The translations under genes were made by a program, and so were the position numbers. From an uncultured Pelagibacteraceae bacterium (lineage in GTDB: Bacteria > Pseudomonadota > Alphaproteobacteria > Pelagibacterales > Pelagibacteraceae): a stretch of DNA of 50,569 nt. The stretch is taken from positions 1 through 50,569 of the forward strand of contig CABXRS010000006.1 in assembly GCA_902514665.1 (NCBI GenBank), written 5' to 3'. Of the stretch, positions 18,779 through 26,161 are shown one piece after another; the first letter of the stretch is position 1; each line of letters begins with the position of its first letter. The notes beneath the pieces were generated by a model that worked only from the letters and a program-made list of their open reading frames with translations, was not told where the DNA came from and did no database searches.

Positions 18779-18800
18779 TTTTAAACTATAAATTACATAT

Positions 18801-19220
18801 ATGAAATATTTACACACAATGATTAGAATTAAAGATGTAGATGAGTCTTTAAAATTTTTTTGTGATGGACTTGGTCTTAAAGAAACAAGAAGAATGGAAA
18901 ATGAAAAAGGAAGATATACACTTATTTTTCTAGCTGCTCCTAATGATGATAAAGCAGAAATTGAATTAACTTATAATTGGGATGGAGACGAATTGGGAGA
19001 AGGCTCAAGAAATTTTGGTCATCTCGCTTACCGTGTAGATAATATTTATAAAACTTGTGAAAGATTAATGGATATGGGTTATACTATAAATAGACCACCA
19101 AGAGATGGTCACATGGCATTTGTTAGATCTCCTGATAAGATTTCTATTGAAATTCTACAAGAAGGAAACCTAGAGCCTAAAGAACCTTGGGTTTCTATGG
19201 AGAATTCTGGCTCTTGGTAA
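18801..19220 (+). CDS. gloA: Glyoxalase I (lactoylglutathione lyase)
   Basis: A 139-residue vicinal-oxygen-chelate protein. Metal ligands fit the GloA pattern: His5 (MKYLHTMIRI), Glu55 (IELTYNW), His74 (FGHLAY) and Glu117 (IEILQEG). It isomerises the methylglyoxal-glutathione hemithioacetal to S-lactoylglutathione, so it depends on the glutathione made by gshAB in this window. It lies 22 nt after guaA and 4 nt before panB. No glyoxalase II gene is in the window. Confidence 0.93.
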   Translation: MKYLHTMIRIKDVDESLKFFCDGLGLKETRRMENEKGRYTLIFLAAPNDDKAEIELTYNWDGDELGEGSRNFGHLAYRVDNIYKTCERLMDMGYTINRPPRDGHMAFVRSPDKISIEILQEGNLEPKEPWVSMENSGSW

Positions 19221-19224
19221 GCCA

Positions 19225-19998
19225 ATGAATAAAAAAATATTATCTATAATTAGAAAAAAAAATAAAACTAAAATAGTAAGTTTATCTGCTTATTCCAAAA
19301 ATGTAGTAGAAATAATCGATAACCACTGTGATATAGTTCTTGTTGGAGACTCGCTTGGATCTGTTTTATATAATTACAAATCAACACGACAAGTTTCATT
19401 AGATACAATGATCGAACATTCTAAAAGTGTGAGACTGGGTGTTAAAAAAAGTTTGATGGTTGTTGATATGCCTTATAACACTTATCGAAATTCTATGGAG
19501 GCACTTAAGAATGCAAAAAAAATAATGTCAAAAACTAAATGTGATGCTTTAAAATTAGAAGGTGGAAAAAAAATTTATAAAATCATTAAAAAATTAGTAA
19601 AGAATAATATTCCTGTTATGGGCCATTTGGGACTTCTTCCACAATCAGCTAAGAATTTTAAGTTTAAGGGTAAAAAAAATTATGAAAGAGAAAAAATTTT
19701 AAAAGAAGCAAAATTACTAGAAACTGCGGGTGTTTTTTCAATGGTATTAGAATGCATAGAAAGCTCACTAGCAAAGGCTATTACAAAACAAATCAAAATC
19801 CCAACCATTGGTATAGGAGCTTCAAATAATTGTGATGGACAAATTTTAGTTTTTGATGACTTAATTGGTTTAAATCCAATTAATGTTAGATTTATAAAAA
19901 AATACACGAATATTAGAAAAGAGATTTCTAAAGCTGTATCAAATTATGCAAGAGAAGTGAGAAGTAAGAAATTTCCTTTAAAAAAACACTCTTATTAA
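19225..19998 (+). CDS. panB: 3-methyl-2-oxobutanoate hydroxymethyltransferase
   Basis: A 257-residue PanB with VGDSLGSVLYNY (metal-binding Asp), VVDMPYNTYRNS, ALKLEGG, VMGHLGLLPQS and the late ECI and TIGIGASNNCDGQ segments. It transfers the methylene group of 5,10-methylene-THF to 2-oxoisovalerate, making ketopantoate for pantothenate and CoA. panC is not in the window. As a user of methylene-THF it draws on the C1 pool filled by the glycine cleavage system. It ends one base before the convergent terC-like gene. Confidence 0.93.
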   Translation: MNKKILSIIRKKNKTKIVSLSAYSKNVVEIIDNHCDIVLVGDSLGSVLYNYKSTRQVSLDTMIEHSKSVRLGVKKSLMVVDMPYNTYRNSMEALKNAKKIMSKTKCDALKLEGGKKIYKIIKKLVKNNIPVMGHLGLLPQSAKNFKFKGKKNYEREKILKEAKLLETAGVFSMVLECIESSLAKAITKQIKIPTIGIGASNNCDGQILVFDDLIGLNPINVRFIKKYTNIRKEISKAVSNYAREVRSKKFPLKKHSY

Positions 19999-20610
19999 TT
20001 AAAAGTATTTTTTAAACTCTTCGTTAATATTTAAAATTTCTAAATCTACTAACCCACCAATTACCAGCTGTAGTCCAACTAATAAAATAAATACTAAACC
20101 AACATAAGCAATCCACATGTGTTTTTGAATATAGTTTGCCATATATGTAGCTAAAGCACCGGTAAGAACAACAGATAACATTAGCCCAAATATCATATAT
20201 CCAAAATATCCTTTTGCAGCCGCCACAACACCTATAACATTATCAAAACTAATCATGATATCTGCAAATAAAACTTTTCCAATACTGCTTATATATGAAG
20301 GTTCCTTACCTTTTTTTGTAGTAGGCTTTATTTTTTTAATATCTAATAAATCTTTTCTTAGATCATTAACTATCCAAATTAGTAACAAACCACCTAAAAT
20401 TTTTATAAAATAAAATTCAAATAAAAAAGTTGCGAACACTGCAAAAAAAATTTTAAAAACAAAGGCTCCTATTACGCCCCACATAATTATTTGTTTTCTA
20501 TTTTTTGGAACAAAATTTGATGCGATTGAACCAACTATTACAGCATTATCTGCAGTTAATATTATGGTTATAAATATAATATTTGTTAAAATTAAGAGTT
20601 CTTCAATCAA
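19999..20610 (-). CDS. TerC/YjbE-family integral membrane protein
   Basis: A 203-residue protein with about six or seven hydrophobic helices. Intramembrane acidic residues typical of the TerC family occur in IILTADNAVIVG and ISFDNVIGVVAA. Family members include tellurite-resistance TerC and manganese exporters such as MntP-like and Alx/YoaE proteins; the ion handled here cannot be decided. It is preceded by a hairpin after the upstream TPR gene, so it may have its own promoter. It is convergent with panB without a gap. Confidence 0.8.
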   Translation of the reverse strand: MIEELLILTNIIFITIILTADNAVIVGSIASNFVPKNRKQIIMWGVIGAFVFKIFFAVFATFLFEFYFIKILGGLLLIWIVNDLRKDLLDIKKIKPTTKKGKEPSYISSIGKVLFADIMISFDNVIGVVAAAKGYFGYMIFGLMLSVVLTGALATYMANYIQKHMWIAYVGLVFILLVGLQLVIGGLVDLEILNINEEFKKYF

Positions 20611-20661
20611 TATTATTTAATAATATTTTAATTTTTGAATTTTTCAATAAATACTATTTCA

Positions 20662-20684
20662 AACCGGTAAGTTCACTACCGGCT
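20662..20684 (-). terminator. Hairpin after the minus-strand TPR gene
   Basis: CCGGTA (20664-20669) pairs with TACCGG (20677-20682) around a 7-nt loop in the gap between the TPR gene and the terC-like gene. The following T-run on the minus strand is short, so it may be a weak terminator or an RNA-stability hairpin. Confidence 0.45.
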
Positions 20685-20709
20685 TAATTTTATGCTTCGA
20701 GTGTAAAAA

Positions 20710-21195
20710 TTAGTACTTTGATTTTTTAGTGCCTTCAATAACGTCTTTTAGTTGATTATACTCTTTACAGTTACAGCTTTCCAGTATCTTTAACCTTTCA
20801 TTTGCCAAATTTAATCTGTTTGTTGCAACATATAATTCACCCAGGTATTCATTTATACCTATATGACTTGGTTCAATTTCTAAACCTTGTAAATAATATT
20901 TTTCACCATTTTCATAGTCCCCTAGCTTTCTAGTCGTGAATCCTAGATAATTTAAAGTATCAGGTTTGTTAGGTTTTTCTGAGTTTGATTTTAATAGTAA
21001 CTTTTGAGCCTTAGCATATCTTTTTTTTGCCTTTTCAATTTTTCCCTTTGCTTCATATTTTTTTGCAAACTTAATTGACTCAACTGCTTTATCATAATTT
21101 GATTTTACTTTTGATGAAGTAGAATCTGATCCTGCTGAAAAAGAATTTGTTGTAAGTAATGCTAAAAATAAGATTAATGATATTTTTTTAATCAT
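20710..21195 (-). CDS. Exported TPR-repeat protein
   Basis: A 161-residue protein with a signal peptide (about 1-20, ending TNSFS) and three TPR-like helical pairs, including NYDKAVESIKFAKKYEAKG and LNYLGFTTRKLGDYENGEKYY. A Cys-x-Cys pair (SCNCKEY) lies near the end. It is probably periplasmic and its function is unknown. It overlaps the 3' end of pxpA by 8 nt and is likely cotranscribed with it. Its repeats differ from those of the TPR gene at 16789, so a recent duplication is not indicated. Confidence 0.75.
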   Translation of the reverse strand: MIKKISLILFLALLTTNSFSAGSDSTSSKVKSNYDKAVESIKFAKKYEAKGKIEKAKKRYAKAQKLLLKSNSEKPNKPDTLNYLGFTTRKLGDYENGEKYYLQGLEIEPSHIGINEYLGELYVATNRLNLANERLKILESCNCKEYNQLKDVIEGTKKSKY

Positions 21196-21967
21196 TTTTA
21201 AATTTCTCCATTATATTTAAAGGTTTTAAAAACAATCCACTCTCTATCAGATTATCTCTTATTGATTTGGCCATAGATAATGAATTAATATTATCTCCAT
21301 GTATACATACAGAGTCTATTTCACAAGCTATCTGCTTTCCACTGTGACAATTAAGCGACTGATTTTTAATCATTGATAAAACATGTTTTTTTGCTTGTTC
21401 TGGGTCAGTTATCAAAGCATGAGGTTTTTTTCTTGATACCAAGTTTCCATCATCCTCATAATTTCTATCAGCAAATATCTCACATGCTATGCGCATATTT
21501 AGTTTTTTGCCTGCTTCCTCCATTTTAGATCCAGTTGGAACTAAATAAATCAGATCTTTGTTAATTTCATTTATTACTTTTGCAATGGTTGATGCTAATT
21601 CAAAATCTTCACAAGCCATATTATTTAAAGCACCGTGTGGTTTTATGTGTGTAACATTTTCTCCATGATCTTGAGCAATTTTTTGAAGAATTTCATATTG
21701 ATCAATGATTAATTGCCTGACTTCCTTTGGTGCGAGATCCATTCTTTGTCTTCCAAAATTTTCTGGATCATTAAATGATGGATGAGCACCAATACTAACT
21801 CCATTTTTTTTTGATATTTGGACTACTTCATTCATGGACTGACTATCTCCAGCGTGATATCCACAAGCTATGTTAGCAGAATTTACTATTTCAAGTAAAT
21901 CTGGATCATATTTATTTGAATGGTGTTTTGATTTTTCACCTAAATCACAATTTATATTAATTTCCAT
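21188..21967 (-). CDS. pxpA: 5-oxoprolinase subunit A (LamB/YcsF family)
   Basis: A 259-residue protein beginning MEININCDLGEKS, the invariant N-terminus of PxpA. It continues with NIACGYHAGDSQSM, GAHPSFNDPENFGR, HIKPHGALNN and CIHGDN. With PxpB and PxpC it forms an ATP-dependent enzyme that opens 5-oxoproline (pyroglutamate) to glutamate. The frame is open upstream to 22243, but that extension only mirrors the divergent pxpB coding sequence, so the start is placed at 21967. The other two subunit genes are on the opposite strand, starting 28 nt away. Confidence 0.93.
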   Translation of the reverse strand: MEININCDLGEKSKHHSNKYDPDLLEIVNSANIACGYHAGDSQSMNEVVQISKKNGVSIGAHPSFNDPENFGRQRMDLAPKEVRQLIIDQYEILQKIAQDHGENVTHIKPHGALNNMACEDFELASTIAKVINEINKDLIYLVPTGSKMEEAGKKLNMRIACEIFADRNYEDDGNLVSRKKPHALITDPEQAKKHVLSMIKNQSLNCHSGKQIACEIDSVCIHGDNINSLSMAKSIRDNLIESGLFLKPLNIMEKFKND

Positions 21968-21995
21968 ACCCTTAATTGTTGAAGTATAACATGGC
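21968..21995. promoter_or_regulatory. 28-nt divergent start region of pxpA and pxpB
   Basis: Only 28 nt separate the two start codons. AGTATAAC (21983-21990) contains a -10-like TATAAC on the plus strand (21985-21990) and TATACT on the minus strand (21988-21983). If both are used, the two promoters share one -10 site and the leaders are nearly absent. The -35 regions would fall in coding sequence and match poorly. Confidence 0.35.
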
Positions 21996-22673
21996 ATGTT
22001 AAAAAATATATCAAATCTTGGTGACGCAGCTTTATATTGTGACTTTGGTATACAGGTAAATAAAGAAACGAATTTAGAAGTAATAAAATATTTCAATACT
22101 ATTAGAGAAAAAAAAATTAAAGGAATAAACAACCTTACTCCATCATATAATAAATTAATTATTTCATTTGATCTTCGAGTTACCAATTTTAGTGAAATTA
22201 AAAATAAAATTGAAAACTTAGATACAACTATCGAACAGAACAAAAATAATAAAAAAATTGTAGTACCTGTTTGTTGTGAGGAAAATTTCGCTTTAGATAA
22301 AAGTAGATTAGAAAAAAAATTAAATTTAAGTTATCAGGAAATTTTGACAAAGTTTTTTGATAAAGAGTATTTTTGTTATATGACAGGTTTTATTGCTGGA
22401 ATGCCTTTCTTGGGAGATATAGATGAAAATTTAAGAACTCAACGTTTAGAAACTCCTAGAGTAAAAGTACCCCAGGGATCAGTCGGTATAACTGAACAAT
22501 TTGCAAATATTTATACTTTTGATAGCCCAGGCGGTTGGAATATAATTGGAAACACTCCTTTAAAAGTATTTGATGATAGTAAAGAGAGAGATCCAAATTT
22601 AATTAATCCTGGAGATACAATCGTTTTTAAAAAAATTTCACGACATGAATATGAGAGTAGCAATGACAAGTAA
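21996..22673 (+). CDS. pxpB: 5-oxoprolinase subunit B (KipI-like)
   Basis: A 225-residue protein of the allophanate hydrolase subunit 1/KipI family. It starts with ISNLGDAALYCDFG, has FCYMTGFIAGMPFLGD in the middle and ends with GSVGITEQFANIYTFDSPGGWNIIG and LINPGDTIVFK, as in PxpB. In Bacillus the homologous protein was named KipI for kinase inhibition, but with pxpA and pxpC present the metabolic role is the better reading. It overlaps pxpC and diverges from pxpA. Confidence 0.93.
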   Translation: MLKNISNLGDAALYCDFGIQVNKETNLEVIKYFNTIREKKIKGINNLTPSYNKLIISFDLRVTNFSEIKNKIENLDTTIEQNKNNKKIVVPVCCEENFALDKSRLEKKLNLSYQEILTKFFDKEYFCYMTGFIAGMPFLGDIDENLRTQRLETPRVKVPQGSVGITEQFANIYTFDSPGGWNIIGNTPLKVFDDSKERDPNLINPGDTIVFKKISRHEYESSNDK

Positions 22674-23607
22674 TTATTTTGAAATATTAAGGGGTGGCAT
22701 TAATACAACCTTCCAAGATAAAGGAAGAGAAAATTTATATCATATTGGTATTCCTTTTAGTGGTGTAATGGATAACCGAAATTTCCTTTTAGCAAACAAA
22801 TTAGTTGGTAATGATTTGACTGCTCCTGTTATTGAATTTGCTTATCAGGGCCCACATTTGAGATATACAGGTGATCAATTAAATTTTGTAATTACTGGAG
22901 ATGTAATTTTTAAAATCAAAAAAAAAGATTATGAAATTGACGGAGATTGTTATCATAGCTACCATTTAGAAAATGGCGATGAAATTAATATAATTTCTAC
23001 GAACAAATCTGTTTATGGTTACTTTGCAATAGGGTCTGAAATTGATCTTAAATTGCAGTGGAAAAGTTGTTCAATAAATACTAAAGCAAATATTGGTTCA
23101 AATAATGGAAAGAAACTAGATAGTGGACAAAAGATAAATCTATTAAAAATCAATTCTGACAAAACACTTAAAAAAGTAAATTATATAAACAGTAAAATTG
23201 AAAATTTAAGAGTTATTAAAGGAACAAATTTTGACTATTTTTCAGATGAGGGAAAAAAAATATTTTTTGAAAAAGAATTTATTGTTTCAAAGTTATCTGA
23301 CAGAATGGGGATGAGACTTGAAGGGCCAAAAATTGAAAATATTGTAAATACCAATATTAAGTCTGAGGGTTTGGTCAAAGGTGTCATCCAGGTTCCAGCT
23401 GATGGTAATCCAATAATTATGCTATCAGATCATGGCACAGTAGGCGGTTATCCAAAAATAGGTGTTGTAGTGAGCGTTGATTATGATCGCTTAGTGCAGT
23501 TAGCACCAGGTTCGAAAGTGAAGTTTCAAGAAATAGAATTATCAGATGCAGAAACTTTATTTAAACTGTATGAAATGGAGACAAAAAATTTACTTAATCA
23601 AATTTGA
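22663..23607 (+). CDS. pxpC: 5-oxoprolinase subunit C (biotin-dependent carboxylase-like domain)
   Basis: About 314 residues of the allophanate hydrolase subunit 2/KipA family. Diagnostic stretches are GGINTTFQDKGRENLYHIGIP, DNRNFLLANKLVGND, SDRMGMRLEGP and SDHGTVGGYPKIGVV. It completes the PxpABC enzyme for pyroglutamate use. The ATG at 22663 (11-nt overlap with pxpB) is preferred because homologues begin close to FEILRGG; ATGs at 22645 and 22651 are possible. The stop codon overlaps the EamA gene. Confidence 0.92.
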   Translation: MTSNYFEILRGGINTTFQDKGRENLYHIGIPFSGVMDNRNFLLANKLVGNDLTAPVIEFAYQGPHLRYTGDQLNFVITGDVIFKIKKKDYEIDGDCYHSYHLENGDEINIISTNKSVYGYFAIGSEIDLKLQWKSCSINTKANIGSNNGKKLDSGQKINLLKINSDKTLKKVNYINSKIENLRVIKGTNFDYFSDEGKKIFFEKEFIVSKLSDRMGMRLEGPKIENIVNTNIKSEGLVKGVIQVPADGNPIIMLSDHGTVGGYPKIGVVVSVDYDRLVQLAPGSKVKFQEIELSDAETLFKLYEMETKNLLNQI

Positions 23608-24479
23608 TGAATATAATCAAAAAATTACCAGGACCTTTATTAGTATTTCTGGGCGCATTTAGTTTAAGCTTTGGTGGATTAATAGTAAAATCTTTTGAGG
23701 GAGCAACTCTTTGGCAAATTTTATTTTGGAGAACTGTTTTTTTTCTAATTATAATTAGTCTTTATTTAATCATAACTTACAAAAAAAAAGTATTTCGTTC
23801 ATTCTATAACTTAGGATTTCCAGGATTTATTGGAGGTTTTGTTTTATCGTTTGGTTTTTGCGGTTACGTTTTTGCGATGTATAACACGACTGTTGCAAAT
23901 GCTAATTTCATTATTCAAACTCAAACAATCTTTTTAGCAATTTTTGGATATTTTTTTTTAAAGGAAAAAATTTCAGTCATCACACTCACTTCTATAATAT
24001 TAGCAATTTCTGGTATCCTGTTGATGGTAGGAAGCTCTTTATCTCCTGGTCAAATGACAGGTAATATTGCTGCATTTATAATGCCAATTTCATTTGCAGT
24101 TTTAATATTAGTTGTAAGAAAATATCCTAATGTAGATATGGTGCCTGCACAATTTATTGCTGGAGTTTTTGCTCTAACTATTGGGTTTTTAATGTCTGGA
24201 AAAATTTTAATTTCTGTTCATGATATTTTTTTAGGTTTCTTGGCAGGTTTTATGCAATTAGGATTTGGATTTATTTTAATTACAATTGGTGCTCAAAGAA
24301 CACCATCTGCTATGGTTGGAATCATAATGTTGACAGAGGCAGTTTTAGGGCCGCTTTGGGCATGGATATTTATTAACGAACAGCCACCATTTATAGTGAT
24401 TATTGGAGGGGCAATTGTAATTTTTGCAGTATTACTTCAATTTTACAATCTTTATTCCTTAGAAAAAAAGACTGCTTAA
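23607..24479 (+). CDS. EamA/DMT-family permease linked to pxpBC
   Basis: About 290 residues with ten hydrophobic helices in two EamA repeats (first near FLGAFSLSFGGLIVKSF, second after GQMTGNIAAFIMPISFAVLILVV, with the family FINEQPP near the end). Such transporters move amino acids, nucleobases or other metabolites, usually outward. The ATG at 23607 shares one base with the pxpC stop; a TTG one codon earlier is a less likely start. Coupling to pxpBC suggests a substrate related to pyroglutamate or glutamate, but this is inference. Confidence 0.85.
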   Translation: MNIIKKLPGPLLVFLGAFSLSFGGLIVKSFEGATLWQILFWRTVFFLIIISLYLIITYKKKVFRSFYNLGFPGFIGGFVLSFGFCGYVFAMYNTTVANANFIIQTQTIFLAIFGYFFLKEKISVITLTSIILAISGILLMVGSSLSPGQMTGNIAAFIMPISFAVLILVVRKYPNVDMVPAQFIAGVFALTIGFLMSGKILISVHDIFLGFLAGFMQLGFGFILITIGAQRTPSAMVGIIMLTEAVLGPLWAWIFINEQPPFIVIIGGAIVIFAVLLQFYNLYSLEKKTA

Positions 24480-24483
24480 AATA

Positions 24484-24512
24484 TTGACATTAATCAATAT
24501 ATGTTAGATTAT
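24484..24512 (+). promoter_or_regulatory. Promoter of the gcvTHP riboswitch transcript
   Basis: -35 TTGACA (24484-24489), 17-nt spacer, -10 GATTAT (24507-24512). The predicted start near 24519 coincides with the 5' edge of the glycine aptamer. Confidence 0.6.
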
Positions 24513-24520
24513 TTCTTTAC

Positions 24521-24675
24521 GGGAGAGATCACAATTTTATTGTGACACCGAAGGAGCAACCACCCAGGAAACTCTCAGGTAAAAGGACCGTAACATATTA
24601 ACTCTGGAAAGAGATTAGATTCTCGCCGAAGGAGTAAAACTCTCAGGCAAATATACAGATGGGTACGAAGAGTTA
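24521..24675 (+). ncRNA. Tandem glycine riboswitch upstream of gcvT
   Basis: Two aptamers are visible. The first (about 24521-24595) has GGGAGAG, ACACCGAAGGAGCAA and ACTCTCAGGTAAAAGGAC. The second (about 24599-24675) has TCGCCGAAGGAGTAAAAC and CTCTCAGGCAAAT. The outer stem of the second is a perfect 7-bp pairing, TAACTCT (24599-24605) with AGAGTTA (24669-24675). These are the conserved elements of the glycine (gcvT) RNA. Its 3' strand ends 2 nt before the gcvT start codon, so control at translation initiation is likely. Glycine riboswitches are established in SAR11. Confidence 0.96.
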
Positions 24676-24677
24676 GT

Positions 24678-25781
24678 ATGGAAATTAAAAAAACATCTTT
24701 AAATAAGTTACATCAAGATTGTCAGGCAAAGTTTGTTGAATTTGCTGGTTATGAGATGCCAATTCAATATAGCAAAGGTGTCATAGAAGAGCATAAATTT
24801 ACAAGATCACATGCTGGTATCTTTGATGTTTCACATATGGGTCAATTATTTATTTATGGAAATGAAAATCTAACATCCGATCTTGAAAAAATTTTTCCCT
24901 TAGATCTAAAAAATCTTCAACAAAATTACTCTAAGTACAGTTTTCTTATGAACGAAGAGGCAGGTATTTATGATGATCTTATAATTACCAAACTGGAAGA
25001 TGGATACTTAATTATTTTAAATGCTGCATGCAAAGAAAAAGATTTTGAAATTTTAAACAATATATTGTCTAAAAAATATAAAATGGAATTAAGTAATGAT
25101 AGAGCTCTAGTTGCAATACAAGGTCCAAAAGCAGTAGAAATTTTAAATAAAACTATAAATGGGGTTAAAAACCTAACTTTTATGAGTGGTGACTGGTTTG
25201 ATTATAATGGTCAAAAGTTATTTGTTACTAGATCAGGATATACAGGAGAGGATGGTTTTGAAATATCCATTCTAAATGATTTAGCTGAAGAATTCACAAA
25301 AAGCTTAATTAAGAAGGGTGCAGAATTAATTGGTCTTGGAGCAAGAGATACTTTGAGATTAGAGGCTGGATTATGTTTATATGGCCATGAGTTAGACCTA
25401 AATAAAACTCCAGTTGAGGCAAACCTTAAATGGGCAATATCAAAGGAAAGATTATCGAATGGAGGTTTTGTTGGTTCTAATAAAATAATTAATCAAATTA
25501 AGGATGGTGCAAAACAAATAAGAGTTGGAATTAAACCTGAAGGCAGATTAATCGCTAGAGAAAAGACAAAGATTTTTAATGAAAGTGAATTACCAATTGG
25601 AGAAATAACAAGCGGTACATTTGGTCCAAGTATTAATGGTCCAATAGCAATGGGATATGTTGATAAAGAATTTTCTAAAATCGATACTAAAATTTTATTA
25701 GAGGTAAGAGGTAAAAAACATCCAGCAAATATTTGTAAGTTACCGTTCTACAAAAAAAGTTACGTGAAAGGAGTGAATTAA
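24678..25781 (+). CDS. gcvT: Glycine cleavage system T protein (aminomethyltransferase)
   Basis: A 367-residue T-protein, close to the usual length. It shows [43 protein letters not shown] and the C-terminal GCV_T region with [20 protein letters not shown]. It moves the C1 unit from aminomethyl-lipoyl H-protein to tetrahydrofolate, releasing ammonia and 5,10-methylene-THF. It is first in gcvT-gcvH-gcvP, under the glycine riboswitch. Its stop overlaps the gcvH start by 1 nt. Confidence 0.97.
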   Translation: MEIKKTSLNKLHQDCQAKFVEFAGYEMPIQYSKGVIEEHKFTRSHAGIFDVSHMGQLFIYGNENLTSDLEKIFPLDLKNLQQNYSKYSFLMNEEAGIYDDLIITKLEDGYLIILNAACKEKDFEILNNILSKKYKMELSNDRALVAIQGPKAVEILNKTINGVKNLTFMSGDWFDYNGQKLFVTRSGYTGEDGFEISILNDLAEEFTKSLIKKGAELIGLGARDTLRLEAGLCLYGHELDLNKTPVEANLKWAISKERLSNGGFVGSNKIINQIKDGAKQIRVGIKPEGRLIAREKTKIFNESELPIGEITSGTFGPSINGPIAMGYVDKEFSKIDTKILLEVRGKKHPANICKLPFYKKSYVKGVN

Positions 25782-26161
25782 TGAGTGAAGTTAAATTTTC
25801 AAAAGAACATGAGTGGATTACTTTAGCAGGAGATGTAGCCACAATTGGTATAACTCAACATGCAACTGAAATGCTAGGTGATATAGTATTTGCAGAATTA
25901 CCTGAGAAGGGCTCAAATGTTGAAAAAGATGGAACTGCTGGAGTAGTTGAATCTACTAAAGCCGCAAGTGACGTTTATACACCTGTAAGTGGGGAAGTAG
26001 TTGATATAAACAAAGTTATTGTTGATGATCCAGCAAAAATAAATGAGGATCCCGAGGGTGCAGGTTGGTTTTTTAAATTAAAAATTAAAGATATTTCTGA
26101 GTTAGATAGTTTAATGAATAAAGAGGAATACGATAAGTTTGCAAAGGAGAGCTCTAGTTAA
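25781..26161 (+). CDS. gcvH: Glycine cleavage system H protein
   Basis: A 126-residue lipoyl carrier. Lys60 in [14 protein letters not shown] is the lipoylation site. It begins with [11 protein letters not shown] and ends with a short helix, as in other H-proteins. It shuttles the aminomethyl group from GcvP to GcvT. One-base overlaps with gcvT and with gcvP indicate translational coupling. The lipoamide dehydrogenase (L-protein) gene is not in the window. Confidence 0.97.
   Translation: MSEVKFSKEHEWITLAGDVATIGITQHATEMLGDIVFAELPEKGSNVEKDGTAGVVESTKAASDVYTPVSGEVVDINKVIVDDPAKINEDPEGAGWFFKLKIKDISELDSLMNKEEYDKFAKESSS

Noticed and set aside
21968-22243. 92-codon N-terminal extension of pxpA
   Set aside because: The extension lies wholly across the gap and the divergent pxpB coding region, and PxpA proteins begin at the MEININCDLGE segment.
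23604-23606. TTG as start of the EamA gene after pxpC
   Set aside because: The ATG at 23607 is the next codon and overlaps the pxpC stop in the common way.
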